Below are positions 35,966 through 45,933 of a stretch of DNA of 64,000 bases, piece after piece. The notes under the pieces were generated by a model, which was not told where the DNA came from, did not search any database, and saw only the letters and a list, made by a program, of their open reading frames with translations. The first letter of the stretch is position 1, and each line of letters begins with the position of its first letter. Source of the stretch: Sphingobacterium bambusae (GTDB lineage: Bacteria > Bacteroidota > Bacteroidia > Sphingobacteriales > Sphingobacteriaceae); contig NZ_CP138332.1 in NCBI RefSeq assembly GCF_033955345.1, positions 1,922,001-1,986,000 of the forward strand. The letters run 5' to 3'. The position numbers and the translations under genes are program-made.

Positions 35966-36550
35966 ATGTACGATTATTTTAGTGGAAAGCTCGTTTTTAA
36001 AGCACCAACCCATGTCATTTTGGATGTCGCGGGGATTGGCTACCATATCCATATTTCCTTGACCACCTATTCGCAAATCAAGGATCAGGAAAACTGCAAA
36101 CTCTTTGTTTCCTTTCAAGTCAGAGAAGATGCGCACACCCTTTATGGTTTTGCGACCGAAGGTGAACGACAGTTGTTCAACCACCTCATATCGGTATCAG
36201 GCATCGGCCCCAATACAGGCCGCATGATGCTTTCTTCGATCTCACCGGAAGAAATACAGTCGGCTATTGTGAACGGACAGGTGCAGATTATACAAAAAAT
36301 AAAAGGTATAGGCCCGAAGTCGGCACAACGCGTTATCCTCGAACTACAAGACAAGCTGAAAAAACAAGGTCCCGACGCATTAATGCCATTGCCAGTCGCT
36401 AGCCTTTCTATTCCGGAGGAAGCACTTACAGCATTAGTGATGTTAGGCTTCGCTAAACCACAGGCCGAAAAAGTATTGAACAGCTTAATAGCTATCGATG
36501 CGAGCCTAAGCGTAGAAGCCTTGATTAAAGCCGCGCTAAAACGTTTATAG
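35966..36550 (+). CDS. ruvA: Holliday junction branch migration protein RuvA
   Basis: A 194-residue RuvA, the tetrameric DNA-binding subunit that loads RuvB on Holliday junctions. Domain I, an OB fold (MYDYFSGKLV, ILDVAGIGYHIHIS, TLYGFATEGERQLFNHLISVSGIGP), is followed by helix-hairpin-helix motifs (ISVSGIGPNTG, IKGIGPKSAQRVILEL) and the C-terminal three-helix domain (EEALTALVMLGFAKPQAEKV). I chose the ATG at 35966, which gives the exact family N-terminus; an upstream ATG at 35888 would add 26 hydrophobic residues and overlap the palindrome region. The length matches the family. Confidence 0.96.
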   Translation: MYDYFSGKLVFKAPTHVILDVAGIGYHIHISLTTYSQIKDQENCKLFVSFQVREDAHTLYGFATEGERQLFNHLISVSGIGPNTGRMMLSSISPEEIQSAIVNGQVQIIQKIKGIGPKSAQRVILELQDKLKKQGPDALMPLPVASLSIPEEALTALVMLGFAKPQAEKVLNSLIAIDASLSVEALIKAALKRL

Positions 36551-36619
36551 GATTTTCATATAAATAAATATTAATCCAAAATATTCAACATTTTAATTTT
36601 ATAATAAAATGTAATACAA

Positions 36620-36650
36620 TTGGTTTTTTCCTAAAATTGGTAGATATTTG
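36620..36650 (+). promoter_or_regulatory. Possible promoter of sprA
   Basis: TTG (36620-36622) and GATATTTG (36643-36650) with a 20-nt spacer; the second box has one mismatch to TAnnTTTG. It would give a leader of about 60 nt. Confidence 0.4.
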
Positions 36651-36719
36651 TATCTAATCATTGATTAACTGCTTATGAGAAACTAATCACTGATTATTTA
36701 ACTTATTTGCTGTTACCTG

Positions 36720-39700
36720 TTGAAGAGACTAATCAATTTGGCATTGCTATGCCTAACCTGTATCCTATGTATTTGTTTTGCCTTACAGGCTCAACAGGTA
36801 GTGCCCGCCAATATCCAGTCAACAGATTCCTTGAAGCTCCCCTATCGCTTTAAAGATTCGCCCTTCATTCGTCTTCAGCAAACATACTACCCGTTCAATT
36901 TGCAATCTCCTTCCAATATCCAACGCGAGATAAGCTACGATACGGAATCCCGGCAATACATTATTCGTGAAAACTTGGGCAGCAAGATGTACCGCCCTCC
37001 GATGTACCTCTCCTTAGATGAATACAAGTCTTACGAATTTAAAAGGACACAGAAAAACTATTGGGAGGAACTTGCCGAGAAATCACTGATGGAAGAGCGA
37101 AAACGACGACTCATTCCTATCATTGAGGTGAGTAGCCCCACCTTTCAAAAAATATTCGGCGGAAATACCATAGAAATTACGCCCAGAGGAAGTGCAGAAA
37201 TCATCTTTCGTGGTCAGCGTAACACGAACGAGAACCCTATGTTCAATGAAATACAGAGAAAGCAGTGGGGCTTTGACTTTGATCAAAACATCAACCTCAA
37301 CCTCCAAGGTAAGATTGGCGAGCGTGTCAAACTGAATGCAAACTTCAACTCCCGCGCACAGTTCGATTTTGAAAACCAAATCCGATTCGACTATGTCGCC
37401 AAAGATGACGCCATCTTACGTCGGTTGGAAGTTGGAAATGTCAACATGGCCTTGAATAGTAGCTTAATACAAGGTTCCGAATCCCTCTTTGGTGTAAAAG
37501 CGCAATTGCTATTTGGAAAGCTTACGTTTACGGGAGTCGTCTCGCAACAACGTTCTCGCCAAAAAGAATTTACCATAACCAATGGTTCTCGCGATAGCAA
37601 TATTGAGCTCAATCTTGACGACTATGAAGCCAATCAGCATTATTTCTTAAGCCAGTATTTTCGCGACAACTACAATCAGGCCTTGGCTCTCGCCCCGATT
37701 ATCACGACTAATATCAATATTACACAGATCGAGGTATGGGTAAACAACAGATCCAACAGCTACGAAGAAGCGAGGGATGTGCTCGGTCTACTGGATTTGG
37801 GCGAATACAGCCCCTACAGCAGCAACATTACCCGAGGCAGCGCACGCAATCCCTCCACCGGCCTGCCCGGACAAAACAGCGGACAAGTGTCGAACAATCT
37901 GCTAAGCCAGCTTGGCGACAATGGACGGCTATCGAGCGGCAACTTTGTGCAGAGTTTCTTCGCCGCCACAGGGGGCACCGACAATTATGAAAAACTAACC
38001 TATGCCCGCAAATTACTGGAAGGCAAGGATTACTTTCTAAATGCGAAGCTAGGCTACATTTCCCTACTCTACCCACTCAACCAAGATCAAGTACTATCCG
38101 TTGCCTATCGCTACCTCCTCAATGGCGTCGAGTACCAAGTAGGGGAATTTAGCACCGATATCCCTGTGACACCATCCAATCCAACGATGTTGTACACCAA
38201 GCTTCTGAAAGCATCCACCTTGAAGACCAATCTGCCAACTTGGGATTTGATGATGAAAAATATTTACTCGCTAAACTCGTATAATATTTCCAATAACAAC
38301 TTCTACCTACAGATCTATCGCAAAGAGGATGAAACGGGCACCGATCGGCCGTCTATGTTTGAAGGACAACGTACCCAAGGAAAGACATGGTTGCAGCTAT
38401 TGAGCTTAGATCGACTAGATCAAGCGCAGGCAGCAAACCCCGACGGGCTCTTCGACTATATGGACGGCATCACTATAGATGCCAAACGCGGGAAGATCAT
38501 TTTTCCTTTGGTGGAGCCATTCGGTGAAGACCTTGCTCGGCAATTTGCGCCGGGGGAAGATGTGCTCGCTGAAAAATATACGTATCCGGAGCTCTACAGT
38601 CAAACCAAGGTCGATGCCCAACAGAAATTCCCAAATAAAAACAGGTACTTCCTGCGCGGTCGCTATAGCTCCACTTCAGGCACCGAGTTTCAACTGGAAG
38701 GTTTCAACATACGCCCGGGATCGGTACGCGTTATGGCGGGTGGTATGCGCCTAGAAGAGGGACAAGACTTCTACATCAATTACGAGCTTAGCACCTTACG
38801 CATTCTCAATGAAGCCATGGTCATGGGTGGCACGCCAATCACCGTAACCATGGAAGATGATGCCATGTTTGGCATGCAGCAGAAAACGCTGCTCGGCGGT
38901 CGCTTCGACTATACGGTAAACGAAAAACTTCATGTCGGGGCCACCGTGATGAACCTCACCGAAAAACCGCTTACCGAAAAGGTCAATATTGGGCAGGAGC
39001 CTATGTCCAACACCATGATCGGCGCCGACATCAGCTATAACAGCCCCTCGCGCTGGTTAACGCGTATGGTCGACAAGCTGCCATTCCTCAGTACCCGCGA
39101 AGAATCGCAGGTCTCTTTCTACGGTGAATTTGCCCAACTTATCCCGGGGCATCCACGCGGCCTAAATACGGCCAACAGCCAAGCAGGAACCACCTATGTC
39201 GACGATTTTGAAAACAGCGTGTCCTTTATAGACATCTTGGGTAGAAATGCATGGCAACTATCCAGTACGCCGCGTATGTTTGCCGAGTCAAACCTCGTCA
39301 ACGATCTACAATATGGGTACAATAGGGCCTTACTTGCCTATTACAACATTGACCCGGTATTCTACAATAATAGCTCCCTAACGCCAGCCAATATCAGCAA
39401 TGCAGAGCGTTCCAACCACCGCGTTCGCGAAGTGCTGGAGCGCGAAATATTCCCCTACAAAGAGAGCCGAACCGGCGGAGCCATCTTTATCAACACCCTG
39501 AATCTAGCTTTCTACCCTACCGTGCGTGGCCCCTACAACTACAGCAGTACAGGAGTAAATAGCGATGGCAAGTTTACCAATCCGCTGGCCAAGTGGGGCG
39601 GCATATTCCGCAAACTCGACCAAACCGATTTCGAAGCGGAGAATATCGAATTTTTGGAAATGTGGATGATGGATCCCAGTTTAACCAACCCCGAGAAGAC

Positions 39701-42700
39701 CGGCGGTGATATCTACTTTAACCTCGGGAATATTTCCGAGGATGTGTTAAAAGATGGACGCAAATCGTTGGAAAATGCCATTCCCCTAACGGCAGATCTA
39801 TCACAAACTGATCAAACAAACTGGGGTTACGTGGTAAAAAACCAACCCGTGATTCAGGCTTTCGACAACAACAACACCAACCGATTGAAGCAAGATGTCG
39901 GTCTCGACGGCCTAAGTAATGCCGAAGAGAGCTCCTTTTTCGGTCAGTTTCTATCACAGATGCAGGGCCTACTTTCTGCTGAAGCATACAATCGATTACG
40001 CAATGACCCTTCTTCCGACGACTATCAATATTTTCGCTCCAATGCCTTCGACCAGCAAGCTGTGGGTATATTGGAACGCTATCAATATTACAATGGCATG
40101 GAGGGTAACTCCCGCACCAACGAACAGTCGCAACTTGATTTCGGCGTAGAGACCTCGGCCAATACCTTGTTGCCGGATGGCGAAGATCTCAACCGCGATA
40201 ATACCATGAACGAGATTGACGAATATTATCAATATCGGCTATCTACACGCCCCGAGGATATGATCGTTGGGCAAAACTTTATTGTTGACGAAGTGATCTC
40301 GGATGTAAAGCTGGCTAATGGCAATACGGAAAGCGTCAAATGGTATAAGATACGTATCCCCATCACCGCCTATGAAAGCAAGCAAGGCGATGTGAACGAC
40401 TTCAAGACGATCCGCTATGTGCGGATGTTCATGACCAACTATGCTGATACAGCAGTAATGCGTTTCGGACGGCTACAGTTTATCCGTGGGGAATGGAGAA
40501 GGTATAATAATGAGAACATGGCCAACAAGGTCATTAGTGATCCCAGCATGGGCGTAGTACCTTCTGACAACTCGGTATTCCATGTGGCCAATGTGAATAT
40601 TGAAGAGAATGGAACACGTAGCCCCATTCCATATGTCGTGCCACCGGGCATCAACCGGCAGGTCGATTGGGGCAACAACAACTACAATGTGCAGCTCAAC
40701 GAACAGGCGCTGAGCATCGATGTGCTAAACCTACGTGATGGCTATGGTCGCGGTGCGTACCGAACTGCCAGCCACGATTTTCGTCCCTATGGCAACTTGG
40801 AGATGTTTATTCACGCCGAAGGAGTCAATCTACAAGATGGAGACTTTAGGGCATTCATTCGTGTCGGTACCGACGATAAATACAACTATTACGAGTATGA
40901 TATTCCACTAAAGATTACACCTTACGGTACCGCTTCCACCGATCTTATCTGGCCGCAGGAAAACCGCATGCTTGTTAAGATCGATAGACTGACGCAGGCA
41001 AAAATAGCACGCGATGCGGCTATGCGCAACGGTTCTCCTTGGCCACTAGATATACCTTTCGAATACTTCGATGGCGCCGCCAAGATCACCGTCGTCGGTA
41101 CACCGGATATCGGAAAAGTGCGGTATTACATGCTGGGCGTAAAAAACCCGCTGCAGGGGAGCACTACGGCCAATCGTTTGGACGATGGTCGCGATCTGAG
41201 TGGCGAATTTTGGTTTAATGAGCTGCGCCTGACAGATTTTGACGACCGAGGGGGATGGGCAGCAACCGCACGCATGGACATCAAATTGGCCGACTTTGCC
41301 AATATATCCGTGAGCGGAACAAAAAGCACTATTGGCTTTGGCGCCATCTCGCAGGCCATGAACCAGCGTAAACGTACAGATGACCTCTTTGTGGATATCA
41401 CCACCAACGCCGAATTCGGCCGTTTCTTTCATCCGCGCCACGGCATCACCATCCCTTTTTATTTCAACTACTCGCGGCAGGTAGCCACGCCAGAGTACGA
41501 CCCCTACAATCCGGATATCGAACTTAACACCGCATTGGCAACCCTCTCGGCCAACCGCCGCGATTCGCTTCTACGATTGGTACAGGATCTGACTACACGA
41601 AAAGCTTTCAGCTTTATGAATGTACGCAAACTACGAACCAACAATGAACGGGCGGTGCGTATTTGGGATATTGAAAACATCAGTGCCTCCTACGCCTATA
41701 CATCTTACCAGCACTACGACTACAATATCGCCAACTCCACACAACGCACCTACCGCGCAGCATTGGATTACAACTTCAGCAATCCGAATATCAAATTTCA
41801 TGAGCCGTTCAAAAATATCGTCAAATCCAAGAACCTGTCTTTCATTCGAGATTTCAACTTCAATTTGCTGCCTACACTGATCAACTTCCGCTTGGATGTG
41901 AACCGTATTTACAACGAAAACACCATGCGCGACAATAGTTCGGATAACACCCTGCCTACCTACTACAATAAGAATTTCAACATGAACCGAATCTACGGCA
42001 TCAGTTGGGATCTCACCAAGTCCTTGCGGTTGGACTTCAATGCAACGAACTACAGTATTATCGACGAGCCTGCAGGGCGAATCGATGGCATCAAGCAGGA
42101 TACCATGTGGGCGAATTTCTGGAAAATGGGTCGAACCACAGACTACAACCACATGATGAACTTAACCTATACGCTCCCTTTAAACAAGATTCCCTACTTG
42201 GAATGGGTTAATATCATCACCCGTTACGGCACCCAGTTTAACTGGCAAAGTGAACCCTTACTAGCGATTCAAAATGACGCGATCAGCATTGGAAACAGTA
42301 TACAAAACAACCGCACCATACAGATCAACCCCAATCTGAATTTTAGTAGCCTATACAATAAGTTTCGCTTTTTCCGGGAAAATATGCGTCGCGATGCAAA
42401 AGGACCGAAAGCCGTATTAGCCCAACTCCTGTCTTCCCTGCGTACAATAAATGGCGCCTACACGAAGAATGAAGGTCAATTCCTTCCCGGCTATACCCCC
42501 GGTACCAATATCCTCGGCTATGATTTCAATAGCAATGCTCCAGGTTGGGGCTTTATACTGGGCAGTCAATCGAATATCCTGAATCGAGCTATAGTCAATA
42601 GCTGGGTTTCTACAGACAGTCTACAAACGAGGATGTACACCAAGACCTACGCCGAAAACCTATCCTTAGTGGCCAACGTAGAGCCGTTCCGAGGACTTCG

Positions 42701-43748
42701 CATAGACTTTATTTTTAACAAGATAGACAACTACAATTACAGCGCCGCAACGCAGTTTACCAGCCAAGGCCTGCTGGAAAGTATTTCCCCCTATCGAACA
42801 GGAAATTACAGCATTACACAAATTGCGATCAGTTCCGCATTCCGCAACCATACCGAGTTATTTCAGCGCTTCGAAGAAAATAGAGTAATTATTTCTGCTC
42901 GCTTGGCAGCAGGCAATCCGAATGCGGTAGATTACCTGGATCCGGAAATGTTTACCGATGGCTACGGCAAGGCGCAGCAAGATGTTGTTGTCAATGCATT
43001 TTTGACGACCTACCTTGGCCACGATGTGAACGACAGCAAACTAAATAAAAAGCCCAGTATCCCGCTCCCCAATTGGCGTATTTCCTACAACCAATTGGCC
43101 AATTTACTCGGCATCACCGATGTCATCACCTCTATCGCGCTAACCCACGCCTACAGCTCGCTGTACTCCATTAGTGGCTACAATTCCGTCCTCCGTTATA
43201 AAGAAACCGATGGCATGCCTTCAGAAAGGGATGCCAACAACAACTTCCTGCCCGAATATCAGTACGATCAAGTGTCTATTCTCGATCAGTTCATTCCTTT
43301 GATCGGCCTCGACCTTCGCTTCGCCAACAACCTTTCGGGCACTTCCGAGCTACGGCGCATCCGAAACATGAACTTCTCCGTCACCAACGGGCAGATGTCC
43401 ATGCTGACCGAGAACTCTTTCGTTTTGGGCGTTGGTTATCGAAAAATGGGCGTACAGCTCCCATTTGGTCTGTTCAGTGATAAGAAATGGAATGGCGATA
43501 TCAACTTCCGACTGGATGTAGCCATCAACGATCGAAAGACCATTGTGTACCGGTCTGACCTTCAAGATGCGGAGATTTCCGCTGGTAACAAAAGTATCAG
43601 CTTCAATCCCACTTTGGACTATGTCATCAACCAACAGTACAATATACAGTTCTTCTACAATTCCAATGTGGTGCGTCCCTACACGTCGCAAAACTTTGCC
43701 ACCTCCTATACCAACTTCGGTATCAACTTCCGCATTTTCTTCCAATAA
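36720..43748 (+). CDS. sprA: SprA, outer-membrane translocon of the type IX secretion system
   Basis: A 2342-residue protein, the very large (36-strand in the known Flavobacterium structure) barrel through which type IX cargo crosses the outer membrane, and which is needed for gliding where gliding occurs. It has a signal peptide (cleavage near LQAQQ, residue 25) and SprA-type features: YRFKDSPF.., EITPRGSAEIIF, GKIGERVKLNANFNSRAQFDFENQIRFDY, FNIRPGSVRVMAGG, EDFENSVSFIDI-type region TYVDDFENSVSF, and a C-terminal INFRIFF. Initiation must be at TTG 36720: the frame has a stop at 36699-36701 and no ATG between. The gene lies next to ruvA, the usual neighbour. Other type IX genes are not in this window. 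Confidence 0.96.
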   Translation: MKRLINLALLCLTCILCICFALQAQQVVPANIQSTDSLKLPYRFKDSPFIRLQQTYYPFNLQSPSNIQREISYDTESRQYIIRENLGSKMYRPPMYLSLDEYKSYEFKRTQKNYWEELAEKSLMEERKRRLIPIIEVSSPTFQKIFGGNTIEITPRGSAEIIFRGQRNTNENPMFNEIQRKQWGFDFDQNINLNLQGKIGERVKLNANFNSRAQFDFENQIRFDYVAKDDAILRRLEVGNVNMALNSSLIQGSESLFGVKAQLLFGKLTFTGVVSQQRSRQKEFTITNGSRDSNIELNLDDYEANQHYFLSQYFRDNYNQALALAPIITTNINITQIEVWVNNRSNSYEEARDVLGLLDLGEYSPYSSNITRGSARNPSTGLPGQNSGQVSNNLLSQLGDNGRLSSGNFVQSFFAATGGTDNYEKLTYARKLLEGKDYFLNAKLGYISLLYPLNQDQVLSVAYRYLLNGVEYQVGEFSTDIPVTPSNPTMLYTKLLKASTLKTNLPTWDLMMKNIYSLNSYNISNNNFYLQIYRKEDETGTDRPSMFEGQRTQGKTWLQLLSLDRLDQAQAANPDGLFDYMDGITIDAKRGKIIFPLVEPFGEDLARQFAPGEDVLAEKYTYPELYSQTKVDAQQKFPNKNRYFLRGRYSSTSGTEFQLEGFNIRPGSVRVMAGGMRLEEGQDFYINYELSTLRILNEAMVMGGTPITVTMEDDAMFGMQQKTLLGGRFDYTVNEKLHVGATVMNLTEKPLTEKVNIGQEPMSNTMIGADISYNSPSRWLTRMVDKLPFLSTREESQVSFYGEFAQLIPGHPRGLNTANSQAGTTYVDDFENSVSFIDILGRNAWQLSSTPRMFAESNLVNDLQYGYNRALLAYYNIDPVFYNNSSLTPANISNAERSNHRVREVLEREIFPYKESRTGGAIFINTLNLAFYPTVRGPYNYSSTGVNSDGKFTNPLAKWGGIFRKLDQTDFEAENIEFLEMWMMDPSLTNPEKTGGDIYFNLGNISEDVLKDGRKSLENAIPLTADLSQTDQTNWGYVVKNQPVIQAFDNNNTNRLKQDVGLDGLSNAEESSFFGQFLSQMQGLLSAEAYNRLRNDPSSDDYQYFRSNAFDQQAVGILERYQYYNGMEGNSRTNEQSQLDFGVETSANTLLPDGEDLNRDNTMNEIDEYYQYRLSTRPEDMIVGQNFIVDEVISDVKLANGNTESVKWYKIRIPITAYESKQGDVNDFKTIRYVRMFMTNYADTAVMRFGRLQFIRGEWRRYNNENMANKVISDPSMGVVPSDNSVFHVANVNIEENGTRSPIPYVVPPGINRQVDWGNNNYNVQLNEQALSIDVLNLRDGYGRGAYRTASHDFRPYGNLEMFIHAEGVNLQDGDFRAFIRVGTDDKYNYYEYDIPLKITPYGTASTDLIWPQENRMLVKIDRLTQAKIARDAAMRNGSPWPLDIPFEYFDGAAKITVVGTPDIGKVRYYMLGVKNPLQGSTTANRLDDGRDLSGEFWFNELRLTDFDDRGGWAATARMDIKLADFANISVSGTKSTIGFGAISQAMNQRKRTDDLFVDITTNAEFGRFFHPRHGITIPFYFNYSRQVATPEYDPYNPDIELNTALATLSANRRDSLLRLVQDLTTRKAFSFMNVRKLRTNNERAVRIWDIENISASYAYTSYQHYDYNIANSTQRTYRAALDYNFSNPNIKFHEPFKNIVKSKNLSFIRDFNFNLLPTLINFRLDVNRIYNENTMRDNSSDNTLPTYYNKNFNMNRIYGISWDLTKSLRLDFNATNYSIIDEPAGRIDGIKQDTMWANFWKMGRTTDYNHMMNLTYTLPLNKIPYLEWVNIITRYGTQFNWQSEPLLAIQNDAISIGNSIQNNRTIQINPNLNFSSLYNKFRFFRENMRRDAKGPKAVLAQLLSSLRTINGAYTKNEGQFLPGYTPGTNILGYDFNSNAPGWGFILGSQSNILNRAIVNSWVSTDSLQTRMYTKTYAENLSLVANVEPFRGLRIDFIFNKIDNYNYSAATQFTSQGLLESISPYRTGNYSITQIAISSAFRNHTELFQRFEENRVIISARLAAGNPNAVDYLDPEMFTDGYGKAQQDVVVNAFLTTYLGHDVNDSKLNKKPSIPLPNWRISYNQLANLLGITDVITSIALTHAYSSLYSISGYNSVLRYKETDGMPSERDANNNFLPEYQYDQVSILDQFIPLIGLDLRFANNLSGTSELRRIRNMNFSVTNGQMSMLTENSFVLGVGYRKMGVQLPFGLFSDKKWNGDINFRLDVAINDRKTIVYRSDLQDAEISAGNKSISFNPTLDYVINQQYNIQFFYNSNVVRPYTSQNFATSYTNFGINFRIFFQ

Positions 43749-43773
43749 GAGGATCAGGAATAAGTTAACCTGC

Positions 43774-43809
43774 AAATGACTGGTATGTCGGAGAAGTCAT
43801 TTATCTTTG
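43774..43809 (+). promoter_or_regulatory. Hairpin after sprA overlapping the next gene's -7 box
   Basis: AAATGACT (43774-43781) and AGTCATTT (43795-43802) form a perfect 8-bp stem 26 bp after sprA, and TATCTTTG (43802-43809), a perfect -7 promoter box, begins at the last base of the stem. It can act as terminator for sprA and promoter for the GAF gene whose ATG is at 43829. Confidence 0.5.
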
Positions 43810-43828
43810 TGCCTCAACAGGAATTGAT

Positions 43829-44311
43829 ATGGCAGAGGACTTAACGATCGCAACCGGCACCAAAGAGCAACAATACCAATTGCTCAGCAAACAAATTGCC
43901 GCCTTAGTAATGGGTGAAGACGATATAATTGCCAATATGGCCAATATCGCCGCTGCACTAAAAGAGCAGTTCAACTTTTGGTGGGTGGGCTTCTATCTGG
44001 TGAAGGGTGAACAATTGGTCTTAGGTCCATTTCAAGGCCCAGTGGCCTGCACACGCATTGCTTATGGTAAGGGCGTTTGCGGAAGTTCTTGGGAGCGTCA
44101 GGAAACACTTATCATTCCCGATGTAGAGGCTTTTCCTGGGCATATTGCTTGCAGCTCCCTTTCGAAATCGGAGATCGTCGTCCCTGTATTTCATGAAGGA
44201 CAATGTATTGCCGTATTAGATGTTGATAGCGAAAAATTGGATCATTTTGATCAGATCGACAAGCAATATTTGGAAGAAATCTGTACGTTTATTGTACAGG
44301 AAACCAACTAG
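43829..44311 (+). CDS. msrC: Free methionine-(R)-sulfoxide reductase (GAF domain, fRMsr)
   Basis: A 160-residue single GAF-domain enzyme reducing free methionine-R-sulfoxide with thioredoxin. The signature is complete: PVACTRI, GKGVCGSSW and FPGHIACSS carry Cys74, Cys84 and Cys108, with the same spacing as Cys84, Cys94 and Cys118 of the E. coli enzyme, followed by SEIVVPV and AVLDVDSEKLDHFD. No signal peptide, so cytosolic. It is transcribed alone; its stop codon overlaps the stop of the convergent WD40 gene (shared CTAG). Confidence 0.93.
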   Translation: MAEDLTIATGTKEQQYQLLSKQIAALVMGEDDIIANMANIAAALKEQFNFWWVGFYLVKGEQLVLGPFQGPVACTRIAYGKGVCGSSWERQETLIIPDVEAFPGHIACSSLSKSEIVVPVFHEGQCIAVLDVDSEKLDHFDQIDKQYLEEICTFIVQETN

Positions 44312-45228
44312 GAAAGTACTTCTTTAATCTCGACATTCCAAATCTTCACAAGTTTATCGTCTCCAGCAGTGACTAACTGATTGCCGTGCCAAATTGCGGC
44401 GTTAATTGATAAACGATGTGCATCATAGCCTCGATCTAGGCTGACATTTTTAAGCAAGGCAAGCGAAGAGCTATTCCAAATCTTGATGGATTTATCACGG
44501 CTTACGGTCGCGAAAACCGGAAAGGTAGGGTGCAATAAAATACCATACACTGTAAACAAATGAGGCGTTAGCTCTTGTACTGTCGACAGATCTTTCTGTT
44601 CCAATTGATAGAGCTTCGCATCACGCCCGCCGGAAAATAAAAATAATTCGTTCGATGCCAATGAAGTGACGGGCATGTCATGTACCTTCCGTTTTGTAAT
44701 CTCTTTAAAATCCGCTATATCATACAAATATATATAGCCGTCTTTATCACCAAAGGCAAGCTGGTTTTCGCCCTGAAAAGGCTCGATCGTACGAACAGTG
44801 GTTGGCGAAACCCGAAAACGGTAAAGCAATTCAAAATTGTCTATTGACCATACATAGGCCACACCTTCTTCTCCAATCGCGATAAGCTCACGTTTCTTCG
44901 TTAATGATCGAATAGCAAAGACGGCACCTTTCTCCGTTTTCATCTTGTGTAGCAATGTTTGTTGCTCGACATCCACACACCAAACCTCCCCATTACGCAT
45001 ACCGATCACCAAAATGGACGAACCGGGCAACAGATGAAGTGCATACACCGAGGAGGGAACAGAACAAAGAATACGTTTAAACTTACCGCTACCTAAATCC
45101 CATTCGACAACCCCCTTATCATTACCAGCGGTAAAAACGCGCGATGACTGCAAACCAGAACTGATCGCAAAAATAGGATTTTGATGCCCCGACAAGGTGG
45201 CAGATAGAGAAACGTCGACTACGTACAT
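44308..45228 (-). CDS. WD40-repeat beta-propeller protein
   Basis: A 306-residue protein made of about seven WD40-like blades: LSGHQNPIFAI..VVEWDL, VYALHLLPGSSILVIGMRNGEVWCVDV, IAIGEEGVAYVWSI, LAFGDKDGYIYLYDI, LFSGGRDAKLYQL, FATVSRDKSIKIWN and LVTAGDDKLVKIWNV. No signal peptide or enzymatic domain, so probably a cytosolic scaffold; partners are unknown. It follows the his cluster on the same strand but has its own hairpin and -7 box directly upstream. Confidence 0.88.
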   Translation of the reverse strand: MYVVDVSLSATLSGHQNPIFAISSGLQSSRVFTAGNDKGVVEWDLGSGKFKRILCSVPSSVYALHLLPGSSILVIGMRNGEVWCVDVEQQTLLHKMKTEKGAVFAIRSLTKKRELIAIGEEGVAYVWSIDNFELLYRFRVSPTTVRTIEPFQGENQLAFGDKDGYIYLYDIADFKEITKRKVHDMPVTSLASNELFLFSGGRDAKLYQLEQKDLSTVQELTPHLFTVYGILLHPTFPVFATVSRDKSIKIWNSSSLALLKNVSLDRGYDAHRLSINAAIWHGNQLVTAGDDKLVKIWNVEIKEVLS

Positions 45229-45235
45229 AATAAAA

Positions 45236-45261
45236 AAGTGCTACACAAATATACAGCACTT
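45236..45261 (-). terminator. Terminator hairpin of the his cluster with a promoter box in its loop
   Basis: Read on the minus strand, AAGTGCT and AGCACTT (45255-45261 and 45236-45242) form a 7-bp stem followed by a U-run (45231-45237), and the 12-nt loop contains TATATTTG (45246-45253), a perfect -7 box for the WD40 gene that starts at 45228. No good TTTG box is seen at -33. Confidence 0.6.
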
Positions 45262-45292
45262 GATAAGTTTTTATGTCATTAAAAAGCTAAGA

Positions 45293-45877
45293 CTATTGGT
45301 GTCTACCTTCTAAGTTCTTGGCTAAAGTTTGCAAATCCAATCCTTTTTCCCGGATCAAAACAAGCAAATGGAACAGCAAATCAGAGGATTCGTTGATAAA
45401 ATCAACTTCGGTTTCCGCAAGAGCTGCTATAACCGTCTCTACCGCTTCCTCACCAACTTTTTGTGCGATCTTATTAACCCCTTTTGTGCGTAATCGATTC
45501 ACATACGATTCCTCACTTGGATTGCTATACCGATCTTGGATGATCCGTTCCAATTGAAAAAGGAAATTTTGATTATATGCTGTTTGGAAGCAACTTCTTG
45601 ATCCGGTATGGCAAGTCGGGCCAACGGGCGTAGCTTTTATCAATAAAGTATCTTGGTCACAATCAATATGTGTAGAAACAACATGCAGAAAGTTACCACT
45701 TTCTTCTCCCTTGGTCCATAAGCGATTTTTACTTCTTGAGTAAAACGTCACTTTTCCATCCTGCTGAGTTTTCGCCCAGGCTTCTTCATTCATATAGCCA
45801 AGCATCAATACCTCAAGGGTTTGATTATCTTGAACAATTACGGGAACTAAACCGTCTCCCTTTGCAAAATCTAGCAT
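45293..45877 (-). CDS. hisIE: Bifunctional phosphoribosyl-AMP cyclohydrolase / phosphoribosyl-ATP pyrophosphatase
   Basis: A 194-residue HisIE catalysing steps 2 and 3 of histidine synthesis. The HisI part (residues 1-110) has LGYMNEEAW, TFYSRSKNRLWTKGEESGN, the metal-binding DCDQDTLL and GPTCHTGSRSCF. The HisE part (about 112-194) has LERIIQDRY, KIAQKVGEEAVETVIA and ESSDLLFHLLVLI. It is the last gene of the cluster, 56 bp after hisF, and is followed by the terminator at 45236. Confidence 0.96.
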   Translation of the reverse strand: MLDFAKGDGLVPVIVQDNQTLEVLMLGYMNEEAWAKTQQDGKVTFYSRSKNRLWTKGEESGNFLHVVSTHIDCDQDTLLIKATPVGPTCHTGSRSCFQTAYNQNFLFQLERIIQDRYSNPSEESYVNRLRTKGVNKIAQKVGEEAVETVIAALAETEVDFINESSDLLFHLLVLIREKGLDLQTLAKNLEGRHQ

Positions 45878-45933
45878 ACTACAAAGTAAAAAATAAAAAG
45901 ATAAAAGTAAACCCCGTTCACTTTATCACAACA

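Noticed and set aside
41046..41441. 131-codon minus-strand frame, and other long frames opposite sprA
   Set aside because: These are shadows of the sprA coding frame; no signal, family motif or initiation context.
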